DNA from: an uncultured delta proteobacterium
Lineage (GTDB): Bacteria; Desulfobacterota; Desulfobulbia; Desulfobulbales; Desulfocapsaceae
Direction of reading: 5' to 3'
DNA: 64,000 nt
Assembly: GCA_903901335.1 (NCBI GenBank)
Contig: CAIUQR010000065.1
Span: forward strand, 68,667-132,666
Part shown: positions 33,301-41,578 of the stretch, piece by piece
How positions within the stretch are numbered: the stretch's first letter is position 1
Layout of the letters: each line of letters starts with the position of its first letter
The notes under the pieces: generated by a model
The model's input: only the letters and a program-made list of their open reading frames with translations
Databases searched by the model: none
Told to the model about the DNA's origin: nothing
Made by a program: the position numbers and the translations under genes

Positions 33301-33912
33301 CAGATACGCGGAGGCGGCAACCTGCTCGGTGTTTCCCAGAGCGGCCACATCGCCGCCATCGGCTATGATCTCTATCTGGATCTCCTGCAGAAGACCGTCG
33401 CCGATCTGAAATCCCGGGTTTCATCCGGCGCTGAACAGATTGAGTCCGATGATCTCGACCCGGAAATCAACCTGCAGATCTCGGCTTATATCCCCGAGGA
33501 CTATATCTCCGATATCAACCAGCGGTACCAGGTCTACCGGAGGATATCAGCCCTGTCGTCGGCCGACGAGACCTTCCATATCGACCTGCAGGATGAAATC
33601 ACCGACCGTTACGGCAAATTACCGCAGGAAACATCCAATCTCTTTCAAATTGTGGCCCTGAAAAAAGATCTTGTCACCCTTCGTATCAGCAAACTTGAAA
33701 GAGGGAAAGACAATCTCGTCTTCTCCTTTCAGGATACGACACCGGTCAGTCCGGAAAAAATCCTCCTTTACCTGAGCAGGGGAAGCGGCAAGACTGCACG
33801 CCTCACCCCCGAGGGGAGGCTTATCATCCAGGCAAGGCTCGACTCGCTTGCGGCCGTCTTTGCTGCCGTACGTACAACCTTAACCGACCTGATCTCTTTA
33901 ACCAATGAGTAA
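30379..33912 (+). CDS. mfd: Transcription-repair coupling factor Mfd
   Basis: A 1177-residue DNA translocase that removes stalled RNA polymerase and recruits UvrA. The N-terminal UvrB-like modules are followed by the RNA polymerase interaction domain (FAELKDGDVVVHRDHGLGFY, about residue 500), the helicase core with Walker A GDVGYGKTEVAIRAAF and DEEH box IVDEEHRFGV, and the C-terminal TRCF domain (LDPEINLQISAYIPEDYISD). The open frame begins at a TTG at 30346 inside the bamA terminator, so the ATG at 30379 is chosen. It overlaps the next gene by 8 bp. Confidence 0.95.
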   Translation: MLSSLSQQLLQSGTTINIAGLRGSSPALISALSTSGPCCCILPDEHLSSIFEQDLRLFTDTRILVYPSYEVPPYTPLSPDQQTTAARLSTLYCLLEKQKQFFLITSIEALMRRVLPGKTISGSAELIIAGEECDQEQLAAALIRAGYEKVALVQRIGDFSIRGGIIDIFPPPFPLDHGSIQDGPVRLDFFGDTVDSLRVFNPLSQRSEKELAEMTVLPVSDILLPQRNSPAQNRILKNFRNAAVTHHWDRFQTELIYDHIVHNRRFAGMEFFLPLFSPDPDKTTTSAFDFLPQDTRLVIVDPESCRQTVQLISERIEANYLEALKNSSPALPPSDLFLNQSQIQDRITSYSRLLCSDFSEESTQSISITTTNHRLLKQDIGAQRRKRGLIAPLADQIALWQGQGDTVIICCRSNRHTRNLAELLDKHGQSIALLEAPLNLLRETQETDSLFLCNHPLQEGFSLPEHQLHFLSESELFGEMRLGSHKKGQHRKGEPIRFAELKDGDVVVHRDHGLGFYHGLVTMEFNGVRNDFMLIEYKDGDRLYLPVDRLNLVTRYEGLSDSTPRIDKLGTQSWKTVKAKVKAEVWKVAQDLLEIYAQREIREGRRFSPPAELFHELEESFPYDETPGQDKAITDVIDDLVSDRPMDRLVCGDVGYGKTEVAIRAAFKVVEDGFQVAILVPTTVLAEQHAHTFKERLQGFPVTVECINRFRTVATQRRLVKELAAGKIDIIIGTHRLLSKDVVYKNLGLLIVDEEHRFGVSHKEKIKHIKAEVDILTLTATPIPRTLQMSLLGIRDLSVISSPPENRRPVKTFVARYDELVIKEAVLKEIRRNGQVFIVHNRVKTIHRMAATVQNLVPTARIGVAHGQMDGKELEDMMVSFVDKEIDVLICTTIIESGLDIPAANTIIINQADMLGLAEIYQLRGRVGRSDVQSYAYLLVPSLDGLSKDSKERLRALIDYSDLGGGFKLAMSDLQIRGGGNLLGVSQSGHIAAIGYDLYLDLLQKTVADLKSRVSSGAEQIESDDLDPEINLQISAYIPEDYISDINQRYQVYRRISALSSADETFHIDLQDEITDRYGKLPQETSNLFQIVALKKDLVTLRISKLERGKDNLVFSFQDTTPVSPEKILLYLSRGSGKTARLTPEGRLIIQARLDSLAAVFAAVRTTLTDLISLTNE

Positions 33913-34585
33913 CACCACCGCACAGATTCAACCTCACTTCTCCTGGTCCGGTATCGATACCGTCCTTCTGGATATGGACGGCACCCTTCTGGATAAATAT
34001 TTTGATGACTATTTCTGGGAAGAATATGTCCCCAAGATCTTTGCAGAAGCAAATGATCTCAGCCCGGATGATGCACATAAAGCATTGCTTGCCCGTTATG
34101 AACGCGTGGAGAGCACCCTGCAATGGACGGATCTCGATTACTGGTCCGATCAGTTGCAGCTGGATATCCCCGAACTCAAATGCAGGATCGATCATTTGAT
34201 CCAGGTGCATCCCTATGTGATCGATTTTCTGAAATTCACCCAATCTATCGGCAAAGACGTCCACCTGGTAACCAACGCCCATTCCAAAACCCTGGACATT
34301 AAACTGCGAAAAACTGCTCTCGGTCCGTGGTTTACAAGGATTATCTGCTCGGAAGAGGTTGGCGAGGCAAAGGAACATCCGGAATTTTGGAAAAATCTCG
34401 AAAAGATGCTTGGTTTCGACAGGGAGCGGACTCTTCTTGCCGACGATACTCTTAAGGTGTTGCGATCAGCGAAGAACTCCGGCATACGTCATTTAATCCA
34501 TGTGGCACGGCCGAGCTCACGTCTGCCGATTAAATTTTCCAAAGAGTTCCCTTCCATTACCTATTTCAAAGAACTGATTTTTTAG
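33905..34585 (+). CDS. HAD-family hydrolase, GMP/IMP nucleotidase (YrfG)-like
   Basis: A 226-residue haloacid dehalogenase-type phosphatase. Motif I VLLDMDGTLLD has the nucleophile and acid/base Asp, motif II is LVTNAHS, the motif III Lys lies in GEAKEHPEFW, and motif IV is LLADDTLKVL. The cap sequence FWEEYVPKIFAE and 'YWSDQL' pattern resemble E. coli YrfG (NudF-region GMP/IMP nucleotidase). The ATG overlaps the mfd stop by 8 bp, so translation is coupled to mfd. Confidence 0.8.
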   Translation: MSNTTAQIQPHFSWSGIDTVLLDMDGTLLDKYFDDYFWEEYVPKIFAEANDLSPDDAHKALLARYERVESTLQWTDLDYWSDQLQLDIPELKCRIDHLIQVHPYVIDFLKFTQSIGKDVHLVTNAHSKTLDIKLRKTALGPWFTRIICSEEVGEAKEHPEFWKNLEKMLGFDRERTLLADDTLKVLRSAKNSGIRHLIHVARPSSRLPIKFSKEFPSITYFKELIF

Positions 34586-34751
34586 GAAACCGGTGGGTCA
34601 TCGATGCTGCCCCTGTCCGCCTGGCCCGGAGGTGACGACAATCTCCTGCTTCCGTCTAACAGCCATTGCCAAGTTATTGCAGTGCTGGTAGTATTTGAAA
34701 AATGAGAGAGTGGAGTTGAAACCTTACTGGATCTGACCCATACGACTGGCA

Positions 34752-35483
34752 ATGTATCGTTTTAAAGAAGACATTAACTGGAACGCTCATTTCTGGTTTG
34801 ACGGACAGCTGATTAAAAAAATGATATGGGCAAAGCTTCCCAAAGCAGCTAAATCCATCTATCCTGTTATTGCCTGCCACCGAAATGAAAAAGGCATCGC
34901 TTATCCAGGCGAACGTATCATAGCTATCCTTTCCGGTCGCACTGATAAAACAGTCCGGAATGGTATCCGGGCTCTTGACGGACTCTTCAATATCAAGATT
35001 ACAAACTATATAACTTCCAGGGGCCGACGCTCGAAAAAGTTCTTCATCGCCGCCCCGCCAAGAGTTCCCGGCCGGGCCTTTCCGTTTTATAAATGTCTTT
35101 TGGAAAAAGGCCTCTGGCAGGAGTTGAGTCCGACGGCCCAGGCGCTCTATCCGGTCATGCGCCATTTCGGTTTTTTTGCAGGGGACACCTATCGTCTCTA
35201 CCAGGATCCCGAATATGCCGACGACGATTTCGACCGTGTCTACCGAGCCAGAGATTTTGATTTCTGCGAGGCGGAACCGCTGCAAATGGCTCTGCATGCA
35301 GGTATTTCTCGACAATCGCTCGCTCCCGCCCTGGAGGACCTTCTTGCCTGTGATTTGATCGAGGCCTTAGACCGGGACCCCGGGGGGCATGTTTTTCTCT
35401 GGAAGGTCTTTTTCAAGACCCAGAGCTGGTTCCCGCGCGATGCCCTGAATAAGAAGATAGAAGAACGCTATGGAAACCAATGA
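34752..35483 (+). CDS. Protein with two tandem winged-helix units, function unknown
   Basis: A 243-residue protein made of two related halves. Residues about 23-85 (IWAKLPKAAKSIYPVIACHR ... GERIIAILSGRTDKTVRNGI) and 117-215 (LWQELSPTAQALYPVMRHFG ... LQMALHAGISRQSLAPALED) each have a helix-turn-helix with a similar lead-in, as if duplicated. This layout occurs in plasmid Rep-type and phage-derived DNA-binding proteins, but I do not recognise the family. It lies alone between the HAD gene and a lipoprotein gene. It is probably a DNA-binding regulator; its target is unknown. Confidence 0.7.
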   Translation: MYRFKEDINWNAHFWFDGQLIKKMIWAKLPKAAKSIYPVIACHRNEKGIAYPGERIIAILSGRTDKTVRNGIRALDGLFNIKITNYITSRGRRSKKFFIAAPPRVPGRAFPFYKCLLEKGLWQELSPTAQALYPVMRHFGFFAGDTYRLYQDPEYADDDFDRVYRARDFDFCEAEPLQMALHAGISRQSLAPALEDLLACDLIEALDRDPGGHVFLWKVFFKTQSWFPRDALNKKIEERYGNQ

Positions 35484-35600
35484 TTGCATCTGTTTCTGTC
35501 CTTGGGGAAAAAGAGAAATACCCTTTGCGTTCTGATACCTGATGCAGTAAAAATGGGAAATAACTGTTGCAAATAAGCTCACCTTCAAACCAGGTCCGCC

Positions 35601-36104
35601 ATGTCTAGACAATCGCTTTTTACTCTTTTCTCATTTGTTCTCGTCCTGTTGGCCGGATGCGCGTCGAAGCCGGTCACCTATTCCGGAATCCGCTTCCCGG
35701 CCACCGACCAGGCCGGGGTTACCTTTCAAGAAAAGGAGGTCCCTCCCCAGTGCAGAGCCTTTGCCCATGTCATTGTCCATACTCCAACCGGACTGACCGG
35801 AGCCAGGATAGGCCAGCAGATCACCGAATACGCCAAGGACAAAGGTGCAGACCTTATCCTCATCGGCATGAGCAGGAGGACACCAGGCAAAGGAACCAAT
35901 GACTTCCAGTTTTTTTTCTACGGCCCGAAAGAGGATTATCTCTTTAATAAGGGCTGGTTGGGCTGGAAATTCGGTTATAAAGACTGGGAAAATAGTGGCG
36001 GCATGATCGGCTTCGGCTATAACAACTGGTCGGATACCACCGTCAATGATTTCAGCATGAAGATCCAGACGGTTTTACTGAGGTGTGAAGCAGGACGTCC
36101 GTAG
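35601..36104 (+). CDS. Lipoprotein of unknown function
   Basis: A 167-residue protein with signal segment LFTLFSFVLVLLAGC and a lipobox Cys at residue 20. The mature part has ITEYAKDKGADLILIGMSRR, a pattern shared by small lipoproteins that contain a 'kA...GAdaIi-i' motif, and an aromatic Gly-rich tail (GWLGWKFGYKDWENSGGMIG). ATG at 35601 follows AGGTCCGCC. No function can be assigned. Confidence 0.7.
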   Translation: MSRQSLFTLFSFVLVLLAGCASKPVTYSGIRFPATDQAGVTFQEKEVPPQCRAFAHVIVHTPTGLTGARIGQQITEYAKDKGADLILIGMSRRTPGKGTNDFQFFFYGPKEDYLFNKGWLGWKFGYKDWENSGGMIGFGYNNWSDTTVNDFSMKIQTVLLRCEAGRP

Positions 36105-36906
36105 ATCAACCAGGGGAGATTCCCCTCTCCTTTCCTCTTTACCCCTTGTCTTAGGGAGGGCGTCCACGATGAGCTCTCCCCAAGCTTTTTTCACCTTCTT
36201 TTTCCATGCGGTTGTCTTTTCTCTCCCTTTTTCCTGTCTTTCTTTTTCCAACAGAAAAACCTCTGGCAGGGACAGTTAATGATCCCATTCGCGGCTGAAT
36301 CGCCCAACACACACCTCTCCTTTTTCACCCCTTCTTTTTTGCAGAACATGATTTTATTCAATGACTGGAGCAGGCATACCTTCTCTTGAATCAAAAGAGT
36401 ACCGTTTCGGCACCGTATAGAGACACAAAAATTGTCTCACACACTTAACAAACCGTTTATACAAATAATAATAAAAATTTAACACTCTTTTCGAAGAATG
36501 AAAATCGTATTTTCCTATTTTTTCCTTGACAAAGAAAAAACGTTTTCATAAAACAGTCAATACAAAGACGGTAACAATGTTCTTTCATAATATTTTCTTT
36601 ATCATTGTTTGTTTTTTTTATTATATATTTTCAACATGTTATAAAATATAATATGCCAAAACAAAATTCCATAATGCCGCAACAATGGATTTTAGTTTAT
36701 TGGCTCGTAATGAGTATAACACATTGTAAATAGATACTTATCTCTTGCAATTGTGGTGCTCATGATTGTCTGGGGGGAGAGATTGCAGTAACAATGTTAG
36801 ATGAAATCCCTTGATGATTTATATGCTTTACGGTATAAGCCTTTGAGGGACCCAGACAGGTGGATGGGACAAGTGGACTAAATATCAGACCAAATGAGGA
36901 CAAGCT
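36105..36906. other. Long AT-rich region upstream of prpE
   Basis: An 802-bp gap without a credible gene. 36410-36730 is strongly AT-rich. A promoter-like TTGACA-N17-TAAAAC occurs at about 36527-36555, and a possible structured leader at 36767-36858 has its own entry. Poly-pyrimidine stretches (36110-36260) on the plus strand look unlike coding sequence. Confidence 0.5.
36767..36858 (+). promoter_or_regulatory. Possible structured 5' leader of prpE
   Basis: TGTCTGGG (36767-36774) pairs perfectly with CCCAGACA (36851-36858) across 76 bases, and a shorter GCTT/AAGC hairpin (near 36825-36840) lies inside. It ends about 48 bases before the prpE start codon, which has GAGGA six bases upstream. 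It matches no riboswitch consensus that I know, and one 8-bp pairing is modest evidence. Confidence 0.3.
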
Positions 36907-38802
36907 ATGACTAATTTTGATGCTGTATTTTCCCGTAGTGTTGATAAACCGGAAGAATTTTGGGCGGAGGCCGCAAAAGGCATTGACTGGTACAAAGAAT
37001 GTGACAAAGTTCTTGATTCTTCAAACCCTCCTTTTTATCGCTGGTTCAAGGGCGGTAAAATGAATACCTGCTACAATGCTATTGACCGTCATGTAAAAAA
37101 CGGCCGTGGAGATCAGGTTGCAATTATTTATGACAGTCCGGTAACCAACACTATCGCCAAAATCACCTATAAGGAACTCCTTGAAAAGGTTTCCCTTTTT
37201 GCAGGCGGCCTGCAGAGTTTAGGCCTGAAGAAAGGTGATACCACCATTATCTATATGCCGATGATTCCGGAAGCGGCCATCGCCATGCTGGCCTGTGCCA
37301 GGCTCGGCGCCGTACATTCCGTGGTCTTCGGCGGATTCGCTGCCAACGAGCTTGCCATTCGGATCGATCATGCTGAACCAAAGATCATCATCACCGCCTC
37401 CGGCGCCGTGGAAGGCAAAAAAGTCCTAGCCTATAAACCTCTTGTCGACAAGGCAATCGAACTCTCCGCTCACAAGCCGGAAAAATGCGTCCTCTTCCAG
37501 AGGGATATCGTCAAGGCCGAGATGAAGGCTGGTTTCGACGTTGACTGGAATAAGCTGGTTGCAGACAGCAAACCTGCTGACTGTGTTCAGTTGGATGCCA
37601 CCGACCCGCTCTATATCCTTTATACCTCTGGCACCACTGGAATGCCGAAGGGCGTCCTGAGAGATAACGGCGGTCATGCCGTAGCCCTGCATTGGAGCAT
37701 GAAGGCAATCTATAATATAGACGCAGGTGATGTCTGGTGGTCCGCTTCCGACGTCGGTTGGGTTGTCGGTCATTCTTATATCGTCTACGGTCCGCTGATC
37801 AAAGGGGCCACTACGGTCTTCTATGAGGGCAAACCGGTCGGCACCCCCGATGCGGGCGCTTTCTGGCGGGTCATCGCCCAGCATGGCGTCAAGAGCCTCT
37901 TTACGGCTCCGACTGCCTTCCGAGCAATCAAAAAAGAAGACCCCAATGGCGTTCTCTTCAAACAGCATGACATTTCTAAATTCGAATGCCTCTATCTGGC
38001 CGGAGAGCGACTCGACCCGGATACCTATCACTGGGCAAGCGACCTGCTTAAAAAGCCGGTTATCGATCACTGGTGGCAGACTGAGACCGGCTGGGCCATT
38101 GCCGCCAACTGCCGCGGTATCGAGCTGTTGCCGATCAAACCGGGGTCACCGACAAAACCCTGTCCCGGATACAATCTTAAGATCTTGAATAATGAGGGAG
38201 TCGAGCTCCCTGCGGGCAGCGAAGGAAGCATCGTCGCCAAACTGCCGCTTCCTCCAGGCAACCTGGTAACACTCTTTAAAGCCGATGACCGTTTCGTCAA
38301 GGCCTATATGTCCACCTTCCCCGGATACTACGACACCAGCGACGGCGGATATATCGATGCCGATGGCTATGTCTATGTCATGGGCCGGATGGACGATGTC
38401 ATCAACGTCTCAGGCCATCGTCTCTCTACAGGCGCCATGGAAGAGATCATCGCCAGCCATCCGGATGTGGCCGAATGTGCCGTTATGGGAACAAACGATC
38501 AATTGAAGGGCGAGGTACCCCTGGGAATGTTTGTCCTTAAGGCAGGCGTCACCAAAGATCCTAATGTCATCGCCAAAGAACTTGTGCAGATGGTGCGTGA
38601 TCGGATCGGCGCCGTGGCCTGTTTCAAAGAGGTCACCAATGTCGTCAGACTTCCGAAGACACGTTCAGGCAAGATCCTGCGCGGTACGATGCGCTCCATC
38701 GCCAACGGCAAGGAATTCAGGGTCCCGTCAACCATCGATGATCCGACCATCATTAATGAAATCACCGCCACCCTCACAGGTATGGGATTTCCAAGAAAAT
38801 AG
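36907..38802 (+). CDS. prpE: Propionate--CoA ligase (propionyl-CoA synthetase)
   Basis: A 631-residue AMP-forming acyl-CoA synthetase that activates propionate with ATP and CoA. PrpE rather than Acs is supported by the MNTCYNAIDRHVKNGRGDQV start region, YILYTSGTTGMPKGVLRDNG (ATP loop), WWSASDVGWVVGHSYIVYGP and GKPVGTPDAGAFWRVIAQHG. The C-terminal PKTRSGKILRG contains the catalytic Lys, a usual acetylation site. It is first of the propionate block, followed by two hairpins and then sucCD. Acetate use as a side activity is possible. Confidence 0.88.
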   Translation: MTNFDAVFSRSVDKPEEFWAEAAKGIDWYKECDKVLDSSNPPFYRWFKGGKMNTCYNAIDRHVKNGRGDQVAIIYDSPVTNTIAKITYKELLEKVSLFAGGLQSLGLKKGDTTIIYMPMIPEAAIAMLACARLGAVHSVVFGGFAANELAIRIDHAEPKIIITASGAVEGKKVLAYKPLVDKAIELSAHKPEKCVLFQRDIVKAEMKAGFDVDWNKLVADSKPADCVQLDATDPLYILYTSGTTGMPKGVLRDNGGHAVALHWSMKAIYNIDAGDVWWSASDVGWVVGHSYIVYGPLIKGATTVFYEGKPVGTPDAGAFWRVIAQHGVKSLFTAPTAFRAIKKEDPNGVLFKQHDISKFECLYLAGERLDPDTYHWASDLLKKPVIDHWWQTETGWAIAANCRGIELLPIKPGSPTKPCPGYNLKILNNEGVELPAGSEGSIVAKLPLPPGNLVTLFKADDRFVKAYMSTFPGYYDTSDGGYIDADGYVYVMGRMDDVINVSGHRLSTGAMEEIIASHPDVAECAVMGTNDQLKGEVPLGMFVLKAGVTKDPNVIAKELVQMVRDRIGAVACFKEVTNVVRLPKTRSGKILRGTMRSIANGKEFRVPSTIDDPTIINEITATLTGMGFPRK

Positions 38803-38812
38803 GGCAGTACAA

Positions 38813-38838
38813 AGTAAACTGTCACGGGACAGTTTACT
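38813..38838 (+). terminator. Hairpin 1 between prpE and sucC
   Basis: A perfect 11-bp stem AGTAAACTGTC/GACAGTTTACT with loop ACGG, directly after the prpE stop. No T-run follows, so it may be a 3'-end stabiliser or processing signal rather than a classical terminator. Confidence 0.6.
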
Positions 38839-38857
38839 CAACAACTAAACACTCTCT

Positions 38858-38888
38858 GGGAGGCCGGATGGATTTAAACCGGCCTCCC
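38858..38888 (+). terminator. Hairpin 2 between prpE and sucC
   Basis: A perfect GC-rich 10-bp stem GGGAGGCCGG (38858-38867) with CCGGCCTCCC (38879-38888), loop of 11 bases, then AAAACAGG. There is no T-run on the plus strand. It lies 16 bases before the sucC start, so it could weaken or time sucC expression. Confidence 0.6.
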
Positions 38889-38904
38889 AAAACAGGAATG
38901 ATTT

Positions 38905-40062
38905 ATGAAGATCCATGAATATCAGGCGAAGGGATTGTTTCGTCAATATAATGTCCCGGTGCCAAATGGTAATGTCAGTACAAATTCAGATGAAGCGGCA
39001 AAGATAGCCGAGCAACTTGGCCTGCCCGTGGCAGTCAAGGCCCAGGTACATGCTGGCGGCCGCGGGAAAGGCGGTGGTGTACGCGTTGCGAAAACCTTAA
39101 AAGAGGTCGTCGAGGCTGCGGACGCCATCCTCGGTATGTCTCTTGTCACCAAGCAGACCGGATCAGAGGGGAAAAAGGTCAGCAAAGTCCTCGTCGAACA
39201 AGGGGTTACCATCAAGAAAGAGCTCTACCTTTCTATCGTACCGGATCGCGAGACAGCTACCGTCACCATTGTTGCCAGTCAAGACGGGGGGATGAATATC
39301 GAAGAGGTTGCCGAAAAGACCCCCGAGAGAATCATTAAGGTCTCTGTAAATCCGTTGACCGGAATCAAGGGATATCATCTGAACCAGGTTGCGTTTGGCT
39401 TGGAACTTGAGCCGGCCATCAGAAAACCGTTCTCAGCTCTTCTGAAAAATCTGTATGCCCTGTTTGTGGATTACGATTGCTCAATGGTGGAAATCAATCC
39501 GTTGATTATCACCGGAGAAAATACTGTTATGGCCCTCGATGCAAAGATGGATATCGATTCCAACGCCCTTTTCCGGCATCCGGATGTCGTCACAATGCAC
39601 GACCCCGACGAAGACGATCCTAAAGAGGCCGAGGCGGCTAAATACAACCTCAATTACATCAACCTGGACGGGAATGTCGGCAACATGGTTAACGGCGCCG
39701 GACTGGCGATGGCCACCATGGACATCATCAAACAGGCAGGGGCGTCTCCGGCAAACTTCCTTGATGTTGGTGGCGGCGCCAATGCAGAGATGGTCGAGAA
39801 CGGGTTCCGTATTATTTTAAGCGATCCCAATGTCAAAGGAATCCTGATCAACATCTTTGGTGGTATTCTCCGTTGTGATGTACTGGCCAGTGGTGTGGTA
39901 CAGGCAGCCAAAAAAATTCAGCTTTCTGTTCCGGTTGTTGTCAGGATGGAAGGCACAAATGTCGAGGAAGGCCGCAGGATTCTTGCCGAGTCCGGCCTGG
40001 CGCTTATCAATGCCACCGATCTTGCCGACGCCGCTAAAAAGGTTGCAGAGCTTGTATCCTGA
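38905..40062 (+). CDS. sucC: Succinyl-CoA synthetase beta subunit
   Basis: A 385-residue ATP-grasp subunit (E. coli 388). The start MKIHEYQAKGLFRQYNVPVP, the VKAQVHAGGRGKGGGVRVAK loop and the C-terminal GGILRCDVLASGVVQAAKK are standard. It forms ATP or GTP while converting succinyl-CoA to succinate, which fits its place in propionate oxidation. AGGAATGATTT precedes the ATG. sucD follows after 61 bp. Confidence 0.95.
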   Translation: MKIHEYQAKGLFRQYNVPVPNGNVSTNSDEAAKIAEQLGLPVAVKAQVHAGGRGKGGGVRVAKTLKEVVEAADAILGMSLVTKQTGSEGKKVSKVLVEQGVTIKKELYLSIVPDRETATVTIVASQDGGMNIEEVAEKTPERIIKVSVNPLTGIKGYHLNQVAFGLELEPAIRKPFSALLKNLYALFVDYDCSMVEINPLIITGENTVMALDAKMDIDSNALFRHPDVVTMHDPDEDDPKEAEAAKYNLNYINLDGNVGNMVNGAGLAMATMDIIKQAGASPANFLDVGGGANAEMVENGFRIILSDPNVKGILINIFGGILRCDVLASGVVQAAKKIQLSVPVVVRMEGTNVEEGRRILAESGLALINATDLADAAKKVAELVS

Positions 40063-40123
40063 TACAGTCCTGTAAACTTTAGAACGTGAAAGAAGAATTA
40101 CCACCTACAAGTGAAGGAAGAAA

Positions 40124-40996
40124 ATGAGTATTCTAATCAATAAACAAACGCGGGTGCTTGTTCAGGGCATCACAGGTCAGGAAGGACAATTCCATACCCG
40201 TCAGTGCATCGAATATGGAACTAATGTCGTTGCCGGTGTAACCCCGGGTAAGGGCGGACAGTCAATGGATGCCGTGCCGGTCTATAACACCGTTCAACAG
40301 GCCAGGGAGCAGACCGGAGCCAACGCCTCGATGATTCTGGTCCCGCCACCTTTTGCAGCCGATGCCATTCTGGAGGCCATTGACGCCGGAATCGAGCTGA
40401 TTGTCTGTATTACCGAAGGCGTACCGGTCATGGACATGCTCAAGATCAAAAACTATCTTGCCCGGACACAGACGCGGCTGATCGGACCGAACTGCCCCGG
40501 CATTATCACCCCGGGAGAGTGCAAGATAGGAATAATGCCTGGTCGCATTCATAAGCCGGGCGGTCCGGTAGGTGTTGTCTCCCGGTCCGGAACTTTGACC
40601 TATGAAGTTGTTCACCAGTTGACGCAGATGGGTATGGGGCAGACCACCTGCATCGGTATCGGTGGTGATCCTGTGAACGGGACGGGATTTATTGATTGTC
40701 TGGAACGGTTCAATGCAGATCCCGAGACTGAAGCCGTGGTCATGGTCGGTGAAATCGGCGGCAACGCTGAAGAAAAAGCATCCGCATGGATCGCCGCCAA
40801 TATGAAAAAACCGGTTGTTGGATTTATTGCAGGCCTTACCGCCCCTCCGGGGAGACGCATGGGACATGCCGGTGCTATTGTCAGCGGTGGTCAAGGAACG
40901 GCCGAGGCGAAGATTAAAGCCATGCAGGAGAGTGGCATCCATGTCTGTAAGGATCTGGGAAGTCTCGGAAAACTCTGTAAGAAAGTATTCATTTAA
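40124..40996 (+). CDS. sucD: Succinyl-CoA synthetase alpha subunit
   Basis: A 290-residue subunit that binds CoA and carries the phospho-histidine ([18 protein letters not shown], His in GHAGA). The CoA-binding start [20 protein letters not shown] and [20 protein letters not shown] are typical. It pairs with sucC directly upstream. Length agrees with E. coli SucD (289). Confidence 0.95.
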   Translation: MSILINKQTRVLVQGITGQEGQFHTRQCIEYGTNVVAGVTPGKGGQSMDAVPVYNTVQQAREQTGANASMILVPPPFAADAILEAIDAGIELIVCITEGVPVMDMLKIKNYLARTQTRLIGPNCPGIITPGECKIGIMPGRIHKPGGPVGVVSRSGTLTYEVVHQLTQMGMGQTTCIGIGGDPVNGTGFIDCLERFNADPETEAVVMVGEIGGNAEEKASAWIAANMKKPVVGFIAGLTAPPGRRMGHAGAIVSGGQGTAEAKIKAMQESGIHVCKDLGSLGKLCKKVFI

Positions 40997-41578
40997 TTTT
41001 AAGATTCCCCTGAGGAAAGATTCCTGTTGTACGGATGGTCTGGCTGGTAAAAATCCGTAATTGTCGCTTGATTCATATGGAGGGCGTGCTCTATATGGAT
41101 TGTATGGTGCTGAGCGATGAGAAAGCAGGAAGGGGCGGGAGGAGGTTAAGCCTCCCGAAATACTACCAGAAGACTTGTAGGCACTCATTGAGAAAACGAT
41201 GGGAAAGTCGTATAAGTCTGCCGATATGCCGGCATGTGATGCACAGACAGAATCAGAGACTGTACCTCTTTTTTCTTTCTGAGTTCCACCTCCGGCATAT
41301 CATCTCTGGTAATTGATACATGAACGATTCATATTCAATGGACATACGAGACTTTTCAATCGATAATGGGGACGCCCTTTTGTTCTTCGCAACTCGCGCA
41401 AGGGTTCCTTACCGATCTCATTAATTGAGTTATTTTAATAGCCGGCCTTGTCCGGAAATGAACGTTTTAACCATCTCTATGAAATTTCCATCACAGGTTT
41501 GAAAGACGAAGGAACCCATCCTTTCCCATCCTGATAATTGTTTGGATTTCTCTAGGAATTCTGTACCAAGGAGACCGC
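40997..41578. other. Intergenic region between sucD and the carboxyltransferase gene
   Basis: A gap of 582 bp. A 7-bp hairpin CGGGAGG/CCTCCCG (41136-41142 with 41151-41157) is present without a following T-run. The remaining sequence has short open frames (for example 41035-41316) that lack ribosome binding sites and protein-like composition. The gap probably holds the promoter for the transcarboxylase genes; AAGGAG before 41579 is their first ribosome binding site. Confidence 0.5.

Noticed and set aside
36085..36394. Open frames on both strands in the pyrimidine-rich region after the lipoprotein gene
   Set aside because: Low-complexity Phe/Leu or Lys/Glu strings arise from the skewed base composition; no start signals.
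41035..41316. Plus-strand 93-codon open frame between sucD and the carboxyltransferase gene
   Set aside because: There is no ribosome binding site, composition is Arg/His-rich and unlike protein, and it spans a hairpin.
40997..41578. Riboswitch (cobalamin or other) upstream of the methylmalonyl-CoA genes
   Set aside because: I found no B12-box or other known consensus here or in front of mce-mut.
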